From the NCBI RefSeq assembly GCF_050948215.1, contig NW_027488823.1:186001-250000 (forward strand): a stretch of 64,000 nucleotides of DNA, written 5' to 3'. A program made the translations under genes and the position numbers. This DNA is from Halictus rubicundus (taxonomy: Eukaryota > Arthropoda > Insecta > Hymenoptera > Halictidae). Shown here piece after piece: positions 34,568-45,759 of this stretch (positions are counted from its first letter, which is position 1; every line of letters starts with the position of its first letter). The notes under the pieces are model-generated. The model was not told where the DNA came from. It made no database searches and saw only the letters and a program-made list of their open reading frames with translations.

Positions 34568-34729
34568 GGAAAGTTTTTTTTCCATACGTCATCTTTATTT
34601 TTTCAATTTCTTATATGGTTTGTTCATGTGATTTTAACAATATTTTTTTAATGTTTTAAAAATATTGAGGTAACATTTTTAATTAACTTTTATTTATATC
34701 ACTCCGATTTTACTTCGAATTTAATGATA

Positions 34730-35062
34730 TTATTTTCTTGGATTAGGCAATAAATTAATATTTATATTATTGTGTTCGTCCATGATTTCTGCCTGATATG
34801 AAATTGCTTGTGAAAATTGGTAAGATTCCGTGAAAAGAATTTTTAAATCTACTTCTGTCATTTCCGGAAAATCAAGAGTATCTACCGAGGATACTGTTTG
34901 AAATGGAGTCTTTTTGCAGTTCCAATTGTTCCCAATTTTTGGAAAGGTTTTGTTGTCTACTTGTTTGTGTAGAAGCTGGTACTTTTGACCTAGTATACTA
35001 TGAATTGCCTCTGCATCCCACCGAAAATAATGAACTTCCTGATCCGTATCATAAATGTCCAC
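34730..35062 (-). CDS. Unrecognised 110-aa ORF in the core of the long-TIR element
   Basis: A 110-codon minus-strand frame occupies almost half of the 725-bp central region. It contains a tryptophan/tyrosine-bearing N-terminus (HYFRWDAEAIHSILGQKYQ), a lysine-rich middle and an acidic MTEVDLKILF segment before ESYQFSQAISYQAE. It looks like a protein fragment rather than random sequence, because it has mixed, non-repetitive composition in an AT-rich setting. It could be the last exon of the element's own protein. I recognise no family. An overlapping plus-strand frame (34903-35175) is a shadow. Confidence 0.35.
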   Translation of the reverse strand: MDIYDTDQEVHYFRWDAEAIHSILGQKYQLLHKQVDNKTFPKIGNNWNCKKTPFQTVSSVDTLDFPEMTEVDLKILFTESYQFSQAISYQAEIMDEHNNININLLPNPRK

Positions 35063-35523
35063 AGAACAAGTCTTTCATTCAAGTAACTATAAACGGGAAT
35101 TACTTCCTCATGTACCTTACAATAAAGAGGAATGGCTTAGGCTTATTTGTACCTGATACCTCACTTTCAAAATAGTGGTAGTATGTAGCCCTTTTCTCTC
35201 AATTTGACAAAAACCAATACTTTGCTGCGTGTTATTTATTCAGAGTTCTTCTTATTTCCTCCCTAATTTCTGAAGACGCAAGGCTTAGAAACTAGATTAA
35301 TGAATTTTAATATTAACAATGTTAAACAGGACCGCAATGATGAACATATACAATTAGAGAATCGAGGAAATAATAGATACTGCAAAACTATTTTTGTATG
35401 TATTTTAGTTAAAAATGTTACCTCAATATTTTTAAAACATTAAAAAAATATTGTTAAAATCACATGAATAAACCATATAAGAAATTGAAAAAATAAAGAT
35501 GACGTATGGAAAAAAAACTTTCC

Positions 35524-35593
35524 CACCAACGGGATTCGAACACCCGCGTATCCGCTCTGTAGCCCGACGCCCTAACCGCTGTGCCAACCGGCG
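35524..35593 (-). tRNA. tRNA-Arg-like sequence (right TIR), probably pseudo
   Basis: Inverted counterpart of 34498-34567. A- and B-box motifs (TGGCACAGCGG and TGTTCGAATCC) and the T8 run (35510-35517) are conserved. The anticodon loop reads CTACAGA, so the presumptive anticodon has changed from ACG to ACA, and the anticodon stem is again mispaired. Confidence 0.5.
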
Positions 35594-36249
35594 ATGTTGT
35601 AAACGTTCCGAACATTCTTGTATATATCGCACAAAATACAATCCATTTTTTCTCTTAAAACATTTCTTAGGTCAAACACTTACTTGTTTCGATGTAATAA
35701 TGTTTAAAATGACTTAATATATACCTGCGATAAAACCAACAAGTGTAACTTTCCTCCTAATAGCAGAAACGGCGAAAAAATTCGGTTTTTCATGTCTGGA
35801 CAAAAAGTGCCCACAAGAAAAAATCTAAAAAAAATTGAGGACACTGCCTGTTATGGTACTTTATCGGGGCACTAAACAGCAAAATAGCATGTTTTCATAT
35901 TTTTGAGAAATGTACATTTTTCCGATTTTTTTGAGGTTTTTCATTTTTTGCGACCACAGTTTGCAAGAAAAAAATCTGAAAAAATTCTCAAAAATCTGTC
36001 TTAGGATCCAAAATATGCCACATTTTTTTCAGAATTTTAGGAAGCATCAGAGTGTGGGAAATGCGCGGAAAAGCACGAAATCTAATTTACCCTGTAACTA
36101 CCCTCACGGGCAAGATAGGGGGTTGAAATTTTGCTCAGAGGGGTTTTTCTGGGTCAGCTTTCGAATGGTTCATTAATCATTAAAAAACCTCTAAGGGCAG
36201 TTTTGACCATCTTAATCGGCTAGGCCCTTTCCTATTCACGAAACGAACA

Positions 36250-37900
36250 TTGGTGCCGTTTCTCGAGACAGAATATATCAAAACATCTTTGCGGTCGATA
36301 TTCTTCCGATACCGTTTACTGCCAGAAGGAGAAGGACAACTTTATGATCTTGCGCTACCTCTCCCCTCTTGCTGACTCTCCATCTTGCTCCTCTCTCGAC
36401 TCACAGGAGAACAAAGTCAAGCCAAATACAAGATGTACATATGCAGCAGAATGAGAGGGCATGTTACACTTGTACCACTGCTCGGCCGACCACTTTATAG
36501 TTATAGTCGCTACATTCGAGCCTCTCGCAAAGTCAAGCCGTATAGGTAGTGTGATCCAAGAAACGGCAGAAGCCGTTCTGATCCATCTCCGTTTCTTCAA
36601 CAAAACTGTATTATGTTTTTATAAGTTTTGTTTATCAAGTAAAATATTTCCAAGGCCTCCAAATGTAATTGTAGAGAGCATGCCAACGCCCGTTCGTGTT
36701 CAAGCTGAACACGCTGTTTTTGAGTATACATTTCCACTCGCACCAACATCTTTCTTCTTCATATCTTGCTGTACTGGTCTCCGCAATTCGTTAACTTCTC
36801 TCTAATCTTCATCTTAACTTCTCTGTAATCTTCATCTTCGTTTTCATTTTCCTTACAGTTGTTTTGTGACAACAGTAAAACTGTGCATTACAGGATGATC
36901 AATTAGTAATGCATCAGGTTCCATTAAACCATCAATTCAATCAATGTGATGAGGCTTCCACTGTTGCAGAAGTGGTCAATGTAAACATAATGTTTTAAAG
37001 GTCTAGTGAATGACCTACACCGCCGACAGCGGTCAAAATTCGCTACCACTATTCCGACAGTGATCACTGTTAGCATCCGAATCCCCTTCGACAATTCCAA
37101 GAGTGATCAATGAACAAGACATTGTAATTTCTTTTCAGATTTATGAGATTTATATGGTTGAAAAGAGACCAAGCTCGATAGAGTTTTAATGATATTTACT
37201 TGTATTCTAGCGAGCTATGGTCACTCATTAAATAAGTATACAACATCAAAATTATGCCGTGATTACACTCATTTTAATCAACTCCTCTTTGTAGTCACCG
37301 CGCTATCCTTCTCTATCGTCGGCAAACTTCAAATAACGTAGTAAATACCTACGTCCTATACGATCATTGATACAGTTTTCTTTCGAAATAAGACGACGAT
37401 GCTTTTTCGCAAGAAGAAAATGTTTATCCCCTCTCTTTCTTTTGAAGTTGTCTGCTCGACACCGGCCAGAACGAGAGGGTATGCCATATGCTATCGTTTT
37501 TGCAACGAAAGATATGACTGCTCGGCCAACCACTTTGTAGTTTGCCGCCACATTCAAACCTCTGGCACATTCTCCTTACTCACTCGCGGCCCGCTCAAGA
37601 ACAAACCGAAGCGACATAGATACCGTTATTCATAATAGGTCAAAAGTCGTACCGAGCCATCGACTTATAGCAAAAGAAAACTGTACTCCAGAGCCCGGAG
37701 GTTTTATCACTTTCGGAGGGAATACTGTATTGCTACACGGCTGACAACTGTATGGTCTGCAACTACCTCTCGCCTCTCTCATTCTCCGTGTTCACTCTCG
37801 GGCGACTCCATAACAAAGTCAAGTCGCATAGGTAACCTGATCTGAAATACGGCGAAAGCAGATCCCGAGCTTTCGCCCTATATAGGAACAAAACGATAAA
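36250..37900. repeat. Degenerate direct repeats, family F
   Basis: Blocks recur about 1 kb apart: CTGCTCGGCCGACCACTTT at about 36479 versus CTGCTCGGCCAACCACTTT at about 37519, each preceded by AGAGGG.ATG. The block AACAAAGTCAAG plus an ATAGGTA...GATC block recurs at 36409, 36530 and 37820. No coding potential was recognised. Neighbouring copies at 33150-33250 and 38090-38180 are inverted relative to each other. Confidence 0.5.
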
Positions 37901-39180
37901 TATACAAGTGAGTTTTTACAATTGTGTTCACGATGTTGACTTCTAGAACATATTAAAAAATCATCGAAATAGGTGAGGTGAGGTGGTACAGATATCAATA
38001 GTTGACCGATCTCGTCGAACAGTTTTGTGTTTTGTCAGCATACGCTAACCTTTCATCGTGGTATTTTAGGGTCGCACTGACGATGACTTAGTTGCTTGCA
38101 CACATTGTATACTCTACGTTCTATCACAGAACCGAATTATAAATGAAACTGGAACCAAAAAATAACAGTTATAGGATCGATATAATATTGGTACTTAAGA
38201 ACCATAACCGTAACCGATATAAGCCAGAACCGTTGTCCTCATAACAGATAGTATTGAAACTTCGCACACTTATAGATCTCGTTCTCCTGTTCACGAATAT
38301 ATACCATGTCACGTCCGGTGGTTCGACCGTCAATGAATAAACCCTCAGACAAAGAATTATTATGAACTATTATGCTGTGACGTGGCACATTTATTCACGT
38401 CCCTCCTGTAAGAGCGCGCGAGCGCACGATTTGCCACAAGGGGTAGCAGGGCAGCGACGACGTCGATGGAATTCGACGATCGCGACGCAATCTGACGATC
38501 AGCGGCCACGGTCCGCGGCGCAGTTCGCCTAGACAATCAATAACGTTAACATGTACGGGCGAGAATAAATAAAGTTTCGTTGAAATAAAGTTTCGCGATT
38601 ACACTCCGATCAAAGATCGAAAGACCGGGCCGCCCTTTGGCAGCACCGCCGCGATAACGGCTGTCGTGATCGCTCTCCCTGGGCACATCCGAGATCCCAG
38701 ATTGGAGATTAAAGGTCAATGCATATCTGGCAGGCCCGGCCAGCCGGCTCAAAATTACAACCCTGGTTTTGGTCCTAGCGTTTACTAGCGGCAACCGTGT
38801 CAGACTTTGGAACCGAATTTCTTCTCTGGCCTCTCGGCCCTTTCCAGATGGCCTTTCGAGAGCGCGTTGACAGTTCCCTGCTGTGCGTGGCACAAAAAAA
38901 AATGTTTTTAGGGGCTCCACAGCTCCTTAGGTAAACTATCCGTATCTCTCCTTTATAACACCATGGAAATAGGTAACGTTCCTGGCATTTAGTGAAACAA
39001 CATCGCACATCCTTATATGTATTTTATCATACGTAAATTATACATATAAAATTCTTCTTAAATAATTTATCATGTTATACGCAAATGTAATTTCTTAATG
39101 AAAATATATTAGAAACATCTTTGTTCTGGAAATTCTCCCACCGATTATAAAGTGTAAAAAATTTGAATTTGGGTACTTGA
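37901..39180. other. Unassigned sequence with an LTR-like tract
   Basis: The part 38090-38180 is an inverted copy of 33150-33250 (GGTTC.AGTTTC, TTCGGTTCTGT-like and TATACAATGT blocks). From 38380 to 38620 the sequence is GC-rich and ends in two AATAAAG motifs (about 38566 and 38584), suggesting a terminal repeat fragment. Boundaries are unresolved. Confidence 0.35.
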
Positions 39181-39198
39181 AACTGTTATAAAAATATA

Positions 39199-39410
39199 TT
39201 AGATTGGAGGGAAAGTTCTGTCGTATTTTAAAGAAAACATTTGAATCAATTTATAAAAATACGTGTTTAATATTATTCAATGATATAATTTCCATTATTT
39301 GTAAGGACTTGTTGCCATCTTTCAGGTAACCTGTGCATTCTTGTTTCCCAATGACTCAATAGATACTATTTTTACTAAGAAATTCCCGTGTGATTAACTC
39401 CATGATATTG
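39199..39410 (-). mobile_element. mariner 3' end with transposase C-terminus
   Basis: A minus-strand mariner fragment. The TIR TTAGATTGGAGGGAAAGTTC begins at 39199 next to a TA-rich flank. Inside it the minus strand encodes HWETRMHRLPERWQQ, then VLTNNGNYIIE and a stop at 39275-39273, which is the characteristic C-terminus of mariner transposases. The rest of the element (catalytic DDD domain and other TIR) is absent, cut near 39410 by the LTR-like block that follows. Confidence 0.8.
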
Positions 39411-39419
39411 GATGTAAGC

Positions 39420-39966
39420 TGTGTGTTGCGACGGCAACACCGAAGGTCGTACCGTACCGTTCCTCCAGGCGACAAAGGGACATACCTGAAGGGGATGTCC
39501 CATTAAAAACACGTGCGAAGTAGGTATAAACGACCGAAAAAATTAGTTTACGACCACCGCAATTCGACAATCTTGACCCCGACAGATGGACAGCACATGC
39601 GACCAAACTAACGAAACGACGAACGAAACACAGTAATAAATCAGGCCATTGACGAACGAAGACAAAACCAGGAATCCCTGACAGCCTCCCACTCCCATCA
39701 ACTCAAAACTCCTCCCAATGCACCCACGTCCAATTACAAAACACTATATTTTCCCACCTAAATCCAAAATCATCCAATCACGAAAAAACCGAACTGACGA
39801 TAGACAGGACACGACAAGACAGAGCAGATACAAATCGAACAGGCAGACGGACGAGACGAACTCTCCGAAATAAACATATATCGCGAACCACCAAGTACCA
39901 TTTAAGAAATCTCGAAACGAACAGTTGTAACGCGAACCATCGTACCTGTAGAGACTGGTTCAATAA
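39420..39966 (+). other. LTR-like segment, C/A-rich on the plus strand
   Basis: Strand-asymmetric, C- and A-rich sequence (39600-39800) with AAATAAACATA near 39867, closing near AATAACA at about 39970. The composition resembles a plus-strand LTR/leader. Neither the start (a TGTTGCGACGG near 39423 is possible) nor a TSD could be fixed. Confidence 0.3.
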
Positions 39967-40435
39967 CACGCGGTAGGAAAGTCGCTTGGGATGTATACAC
40001 GGTGTTTATTATTTCGGTGATGATACAACGTTTGACAGGAGTGGTCCTGAACGGCAGCGAGCAACCAACTGAACTCGGTAGGCTTTTTGGCGCTATTTAT
40101 AACAGTCTAACCGCGCAGAGGAAGGTACCAGGTATGTCCATACCGAGGTCACGCCGGTGTCTCGGGAAAAACCCTGGTACCCTTCGGTATACAAGAGGGA
40201 GCGGTGTGGCGGCAGCCGGGCCGCTACATACCATAGAGGAATAAAGTTATTATACCAAACAGTGTACAACCTATTCCTCACCAAGGTGCTCAATATTATA
40301 TACTACATATTGAGAGAAGGCATCGGGGAAACCATTCATCGCTGCCTTCGTATACAGTGTGGATTATAGGAGTGGGCTAAGATATTAAACTGTTACCGCC
40401 CACTACTACACGATTGTAGGGGGTGACAAGACGCC
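39967..40435 (-). other. LTR-like segment, minus strand
   Basis: On the minus strand this runs from TGTCACCCCCTAC (about 40430) through TATAAATAGCGCC (about 40103-40091) to AAATAATAAACACC (about 40015). The order of signals fits a solo LTR. No confirmed TSD. Confidence 0.35.
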
Positions 40436-40439
40436 ATTT

Positions 40440-41095
40440 CGTACGGGTTCGAAGTGATAACATTGTATTGATGCGAAGCTTAGAAGAACGTTCCCCGGCA
40501 GGACTGCGGTGACGTAACTAGATACGAATGCGCGGCCGATTGGTTCAGAGTGGAAGAGGCAGGCCTTGTTTCACACGCATTTTCGGCTGAATTCGAAATA
40601 ATGGCTACAGCGGTCACACATACTGTGTAGCGTGACGGCCTTCGGCCTCAAAAATTGGGCCAACAGCCGCGGCAGAGATGGGGATAGGCATACCTACGAT
40701 AGACTCGGTTTGTTTAGGTACCGTCCCCCGGCGCTGCTCCGTATGGAGCGGTTTATGACGGATTATTACTATTGAGCTGGAACGTGTAACGACTAGATGA
40801 CTCAGGACCGATGACACATTGTATAACAAACAAGCAGCCACCGATCGCCCCTGTACCTTGCCCTTAGTAGATAGTACCCGATGACTGTATCCACCCACCC
40901 CCAAAAACCAGCGCATCCATAGCGATAAGAAATAGTACTTAAACCGGAGAACCTCCAATAAAGAACCAGAATATTCGTGTCAGTCTTAGACTAAATTCTG
41001 TGTCTCTTTTATTTTAAACCCCTATTCGACCGAGTATCTACGGAACGCGATCGCTAGGCGGTATCTTTGTTGAAGTTACGTTTTTCCCCGTAACA
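40440..41095 (+). repeat. 5' LTR region of a Ty3/gypsy element
   Basis: The block ends CCCCGTAACA at 41095, has AATAAAG at about 40958, and is followed at 41099 by TGGCGATCCTGCCAGGAT. That has the form of a gypsy primer-binding site (TGG plus complement of a tRNA 3' end, possibly tRNA-Arg). The gag start lies 110-140 nt further on. The left boundary is unresolved; a TGTGTAGCGTG near 40625 is one candidate. Confidence 0.5.
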
Positions 41096-41208
41096 TTTTG
41101 GCGATCCTGCCAGGATATACACAAGAGGACGACTGGAAAACTCGGGAGACAACCGGATCCACGGAACCTGTTGAAAGCTGAGGGACAAGTCCAGAAGGTC
41201 GTCACGAT

Positions 41209-41778
41209 TTGTATAACGGACCAAAGAAGGGAAAAATAAGGATGTCCAATCCTCTCGAAGAAGCTATCGTGGCGTTCACGAAATCTATCCAAACCTTGAC
41301 CACGCAACAGGAAAAAATTACGCAAAATATTGCGATACTGGTAACTGAAAACGACAAAAGAAGACAGAAAACACTGCCATTTCATAAAGTATTAAAACCA
41401 TTGCTTGCGGACGACGAGACTACAGCTACGTATGGTGACATCGCTGCAGGCTACCCTACGGGACATCCCGCAGAGGAAAGGGAAATGGACGAAGGAGACG
41501 GATCATTTAAGAACCACTTCCGACTACCGGGTACATCTGGACAAAACTCCGGCCAGGTTAGCAACAATACGGAGCCCAGGTATGACGAGCATCGTTTTAA
41601 AAGGGCCAAAGACCTGGTCGACACCGTAAAACCTCTCAAAGGACGGGATGACTCCGGGGTTGAGGATTGTATACGACTGGTTAAGCGCGCTAGATCTCGT
41701 TGCTACGAACCGGATATTTTACTTGACATAATACCTACTACTAAAATCATCGATCAAGCGGAAAGAAGCATTCTGTGG
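41209..41778 (+). pseudogene. Truncated Ty3/gypsy gag
   Basis: From an ATG at 41209 (a second at 41242) the frame encodes a capsid-type Gag N-terminus: IQTLTTQQEKITQNIAILVT (helical), an acidic/Gly-rich linker, then KPLKGRDDSGVEDCIRLVKR and LLDIIPTTKIIDQAERSI. This block is common in insect gypsy gags. Homology stops at about 41778, where an LTR-like sequence with CTATAAAAACC at about 41790 begins. The remaining codons to 41895 are therefore foreign. No pol follows. It belongs to a different lineage from the 12.7-kb element, which has unrelated Gag sequence and primer site. Confidence 0.65.
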
Positions 41779-42480
41779 CCCGGCCTCACGGTCTATAAAA
41801 ACCCGCCGTTACCCAGGTTTTCTTCCGTCGGACGGGCCGGAAAATCAGGGCAACGTGACAATGCAAACCCAGTGATGTCACGCGAGGAGAAATAAATAGA
41901 ATTAAGATACACGTTAAAAATTCTACGCAGTTAGGTAGCGCGCAAAACGACTCCAACTTATCTTCCTGCAAGACACGCAGCAAAGATCAGTTACACCCTG
42001 AGAACGAACAGAAAGGGTGACCAATTATGCCAAATTGCAAGAAGGGATGCCGACTTCATGGTAGGTGTTCGGTCCCACACAGACCGAACGTGAGTTATAA
42101 TAAACACGGTCGGCTGCGATAGCCAAAACACTTTAGGCGAAGCGACGGTCCCAAGATTTGGAGTGTCATCGGACACCACTTGGAGACCTCCGTGAACGAG
42201 CCCATTGAAGGGGCAATACACAAACATTTAATTTTCCAGACCATCTTTCCCATATCTCTCACACCTAATCCATTCAGATCATCTAAACACAATTCCACCA
42301 AATCGCATCACCACTCCGACGACCAAATGCACCACCCATTAACCAATAGGAGAAGAGCCCGAGTTGACTTTATAGACGACACGACACCGAACCGCAGAAA
42401 GCTAAGATACCTCGAAGAAAACACACATCGATCGCGTCTAGAAAACTCGTTGCACGCGTCATACCTCGCCAACTGACTTG
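41779..42480 (+). other. LTR-like insertion in gag (weak)
   Basis: Starts near TGTGGCCCGGCCTCAC at 41776, has CTATAAAAACC at about 41790 and AAATAAATAG at about 41891. The rest up to 42480 has C/A-rich, strand-biased composition like the other LTR leaders nearby. The right end is unresolved and no TSD could be shown. Confidence 0.35.
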
Positions 42481-42664
42481 TAAATGTTAAGTTAAAATAT
42501 ATTGAAGTGTTGTTCTAAAACGTCAAGTTTCATTTCAACTAGACGTAGCTAACCAGTAACTCCTTCAAGGCCCGAATATCGTCCGCGAGCAAGCGAAACG
42601 GGATTTACGACCCCGCGGAGTAGGACAGGCGGACTGACGACACTTTCGGACGCCTCAATAGGAG

Positions 42665-43240
42665 TGTCGACACACTAGCCAGAAGACATCAAGAAGGTAA
42701 AAAGATGCAAGGTAGAGACTCCTGTGCCAGCATCTTTGAAAAACAAAGGACTGTCCATCTCATAAAAAGGGGGACCAACTCCTCAAATTCAGTTATAAAC
42801 AGTCAGTCGGTCAGACAATCGTGAACAATCAGTTATTCAGTCATAGTCAATAGTCCAGTAACCTCTTTTGAAGTTAAAATAGTTCATTCAGTTGTTTCGC
42901 GACAAACCGTTTCAAAGACCAGTGTCAGCAGTCGGAGTATATTGTAACCGAATTCGAACCCGTGATCACGGTAATATTAATATTATTATTATTATTATCA
43001 AACTATTTGTAAGCACTCCAGTATATGCGCTATATAAACCATATTTGTAAAATCAAATTTGTAATCTCTGATTCAGAACCACACTTTGAATAAATCAATA
43101 ATATTGTTGTTTTCAAAATAAGGGTACAAAGTTATTTAAACGATCCTCAATTTCCCGAACCATAGCCGGTGTATGCAGGTAGGTTTGAAACTGCGTCCTA
43201 TCCTCTTAAAATCGTAATTCATACCACTTGGGACGTAACA
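42665..43240 (+). other. LTR-like segment, family C copy 2
   Basis: Aligns with 28340-28906 over its right two-thirds and ends at the same GGGACGTAACA (43240). It contains CATAAAAAGG (about 42760) and AATAAATC (about 43090), plus an ATT microsatellite at 42966-42998. It abuts a hAT transposase fragment at 43241 in mid-codon context, so it inserted into that gene or recombined with it. The start at TGTCGACACAC (42665) is tentative. Confidence 0.5.
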
Positions 43241-43369
43241 CTATCAAAGCTTGCAAAGGAGTATCTTTGTGTTATGGCAACATCTGTTCCTTCCGAAAGA
43301 GTATTCTCAAAGACTGGTGAAATAATTAGTAAAAAAAAGAAATCGATTAAAAGAAAATATAGTGAATAA
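43241..43369 (+). pseudogene. hAT transposase C-terminal fragment
   Basis: About 42 codons: LSKLAKEYLCVMATSVPSER then VFSKTGEIISKKK and a stop at 43367-43369. This is the conserved C-terminal dimerisation motif of hAT transposases (LA..YL...ATSVPSERVFS). Everything upstream is missing, replaced by the LTR-like segment ending at 43240. Non-functional. Confidence 0.85.
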
Positions 43370-43560
43370 AATATTGCTTTTTAATGTGTACAAAATAAAT
43401 CCTTTATTCTGTCTATTTCGTATATTTTCGTTTTATCTACGTTTTTTTCTTGCCGAAATGTTCCAGTATTTCCACTCGCGGCATTTCTATACTCATGTCA
43501 GGTCGGAACTCACAGTCAAATTTAAATCATCGAGATATTTGAAGGAATCATTTGGCAATC

Positions 43561-45110
43561 GATACATATAGTACAGAAACAGCTTATAGTGATCATGAAA
43601 AAATTACTTCTGTGAATTTGATTGCAAAGTGGAAGAACATTGACCCCTTCGACTCGATACTTTCACAGGGTGTATTAAAGAAAGTTTGTTGTGCATTGTA
43701 GGTATTAACGAAAGAACCCTCCCCCACCCTAAAGAACAAATTCGGTCATTCAAAATAGGCAGAATTTTTCATCAAAATAGGCAGTTTTTTGCAAATATCT
43801 CGGAAAATAAAGATACCGCAGTACTGTGCGGACTAATGGCCTGTTTTTGGGCACTTCTCGTAATTTGGTTATTAATGTGTATATATATATAAGGCGCTAA
43901 AACTCAAGGAATGTAAAGAATATATTTCGCAGAAGTTATAAGGGAATAGCAATCCCTAAGACCCGTATCCTATAAATTCCAAATTCAAGAAAACAAAATC
44001 TATTCAAATTAAAACATTGATAAAGAAATAATGAGGAAATACCTGCAAAATTACTTCTTAACCGTTGAAAAGGAAACATGAGACCCTGGGGTGACCGAGG
44101 AACCAGTGCGTGAGGTAAAGAGCGAACCAGCATTGCATCCCTTGGCCAACCTCACCCATTTGAAAACACTGGAAATAAATAATAACATGTATCACTCAAT
44201 GAATACATATATAGAAACAACTTATAGTGATCATGAATAAATAACTTCTGCGAATTTGTTTGCAAAGTGGAAGAACATTGACCCCATCGACTCGATACTT
44301 TCATAGGGTGTATTAACGAAAGTTTGTTGTGCATTGTAGGTATTAACGAAAGAACCCTCCCCCACCCTAAAGAACAAATTCGGTCATTCAAAATAGGCAG
44401 AATTTTTCATCAAAATAGGCAGTTTTTTGCAAATATCTCGGAAAATAAAGATACCGCAGTACTGTGAGGACTAATGGCCTGTTTTTGGGCACTTCTCGTA
44501 ATTTGGTTATTAATGTGTATATATATATAAGGCGCTAAAATTCAAGGAATGTAAAGAATATATTTCGCAGAAGTTATAAGGGAATAGCAATCCCTAAGAC
44601 CCGTATCCTATAAATTCCAAATTCAAGAAAACAAAATCTATTGAAATTAAAACATTGATAAAGAAATAATGAGGAAATACCTGCAAAATTACTTCTTAAC
44701 CGTTGAAAAGGAAACATGAGACCCTGGGGTGACCCAGGAACCAGTGCGTGAGGTAAAGAGCGAACCAGCATTGCATCCGTTGGCCAACCTCACCCATTTG
44801 AAAACACTGGAAATAAATAATAACATGTATCACTCAATGAATACATATATAGAAACAACTTATAGTGATCATGAATAAATAACTTCTGTGAATTTGATTG
44901 CAAAATGGGAGAACATCGACTCGATAATTTCATAGGGTGGATAATAAAAATCTCCTTGTACATTTTAACCAAAGAACCCTCCCGCGCCCTAAAGAACAAA
45001 TTCGGTCATTCAAAATAGGCAGAAGTTTACATCAAAATGGACAGTTTTTGCAAATATCTCGGAAAATAAAGAGACCGCCGTACTGTGCGGACAAATGGCC
45101 TGTTTTCGGG
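43561..45110. repeat. 638-bp tandem array, 2.4 copies
   Basis: The anchor CTTATAGTGATCATGAA occurs at 43583, 44221 and 44859, exactly 638 bp apart. Copies 1 (43561-44198) and 2 (44199-44836) are nearly identical. Copy 3 is partial and more diverged, ending near 45110. Each unit contains ACTGTGCGGAC followed by AATGGCCTG, TTTT, GGCACTTCTCGTA and TTTGGTTATTAATGT, which is the terminal sequence of the Transib element at 57308-59710. The array therefore incorporates a Transib-related end. Short frames inside (43936-44133 and 44574-44771) are repeated only because the DNA is. Confidence 0.9.
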
Positions 45111-45211
45111 AAAACTTATCAAAATGTATACTCCAAACCTAATCGCCATAATACGTACTTACAACACACGGCACTGACACGAATGGCTGCTCTGAAGTGA
45201 ATACTGGCCGA

Positions 45212-45380
45212 CGCTCGCGAGCGAATGTTCGATGGCATTCCTTCGACCGCCTTCGGAACCGATCTTCGCTTCTTTCTCTGCAGCTTCCCGCGGACCGTCG
45301 CCGCACCGCCGCGTATACAATGTATGTTGGCGGTTCGTCGGCGTGCGCGTCGCTGCGCGATGCCCAGGCTGCCACATGTC
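45212..45380 (+). repeat. Dispersed repeat A, copy 2
   Basis: Diverged copy of 2436-2630: GCGAGCGAATGTTCG, TTCGGAACCGATCTTCGC, CCGTCGCCGC and GGCGGTTCGTCGGCGTGCG in the same order. The open frames on both strands here are a by-product of the CpG-rich composition. Confidence 0.6.
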
Positions 45381-45759
45381 CATTTTCATCTGTCTTTTTC
45401 GGCGGTTTATTTGACTTCGAATAATTTCCGGAGGCGCGTTCGAATGCTGTAACGAGGACAGAGCAGTCAAAGACTGGCGCGCGCGTTGCAATGTATGTGG
45501 TTGTATCGCCCAATGACAAAGCAAGGATCAAATAAAACTATAGTCTATATATAGACACTTATGAATCGTAGTTCTTTTTAGACCTCTGAAATTTTGAATC
45601 ATTTCATTTTTGGTTTAATTTAGCTTTACACATGAATTTATTGACTCTGTTGTAAACATTTATTTCATAATAAAAAAAGAGAGACCGAGGTGTGTGCATG
45701 AATAATAGTGGTAAAGTATTTTTAAGTTATAACATATGTAGGTAATACCATACCACAGA

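Larger units (their letters stand above)
33862..36230. mobile_element. Element with ~822-bp TIRs carrying tRNA-like sequences
   Basis: A 2,369-bp segment whose outer 822 bp on each side (33862-34683 and 35409-36230) are near-identical inverted copies starting AAAGGGCCTAGCCGATTAAG. The arms include a tRNA-Arg-like sequence with downstream T8 (34498-34581, and inverted at 35510-35593). The 725-bp centre is AT-rich with a 110-codon minus-strand frame. No TSD was found: flanks read AGACAC on the left and CCTATT on the right. Very long TIRs around a small core occur in several DNA transposon groups, but I cannot place this one. Confidence 0.75.

Noticed and set aside
34450..34659. 69-codon frame duplicated at 35432-35641
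   Set aside because: It runs across the tRNA-like sequence and its T8 run inside the long TIR. The second copy is simply the other arm.
43936..44133. 65-codon frame repeated almost unchanged at 44574-44771
   Set aside because: The repetition follows from the 638-bp tandem array. Nothing suggests translation.
45139..45531. 130-codon arginine-rich minus-strand frame
   Set aside because: It coincides with dispersed repeat A, is open on both strands and is not conserved as a frame in the copy at 2436-2630.
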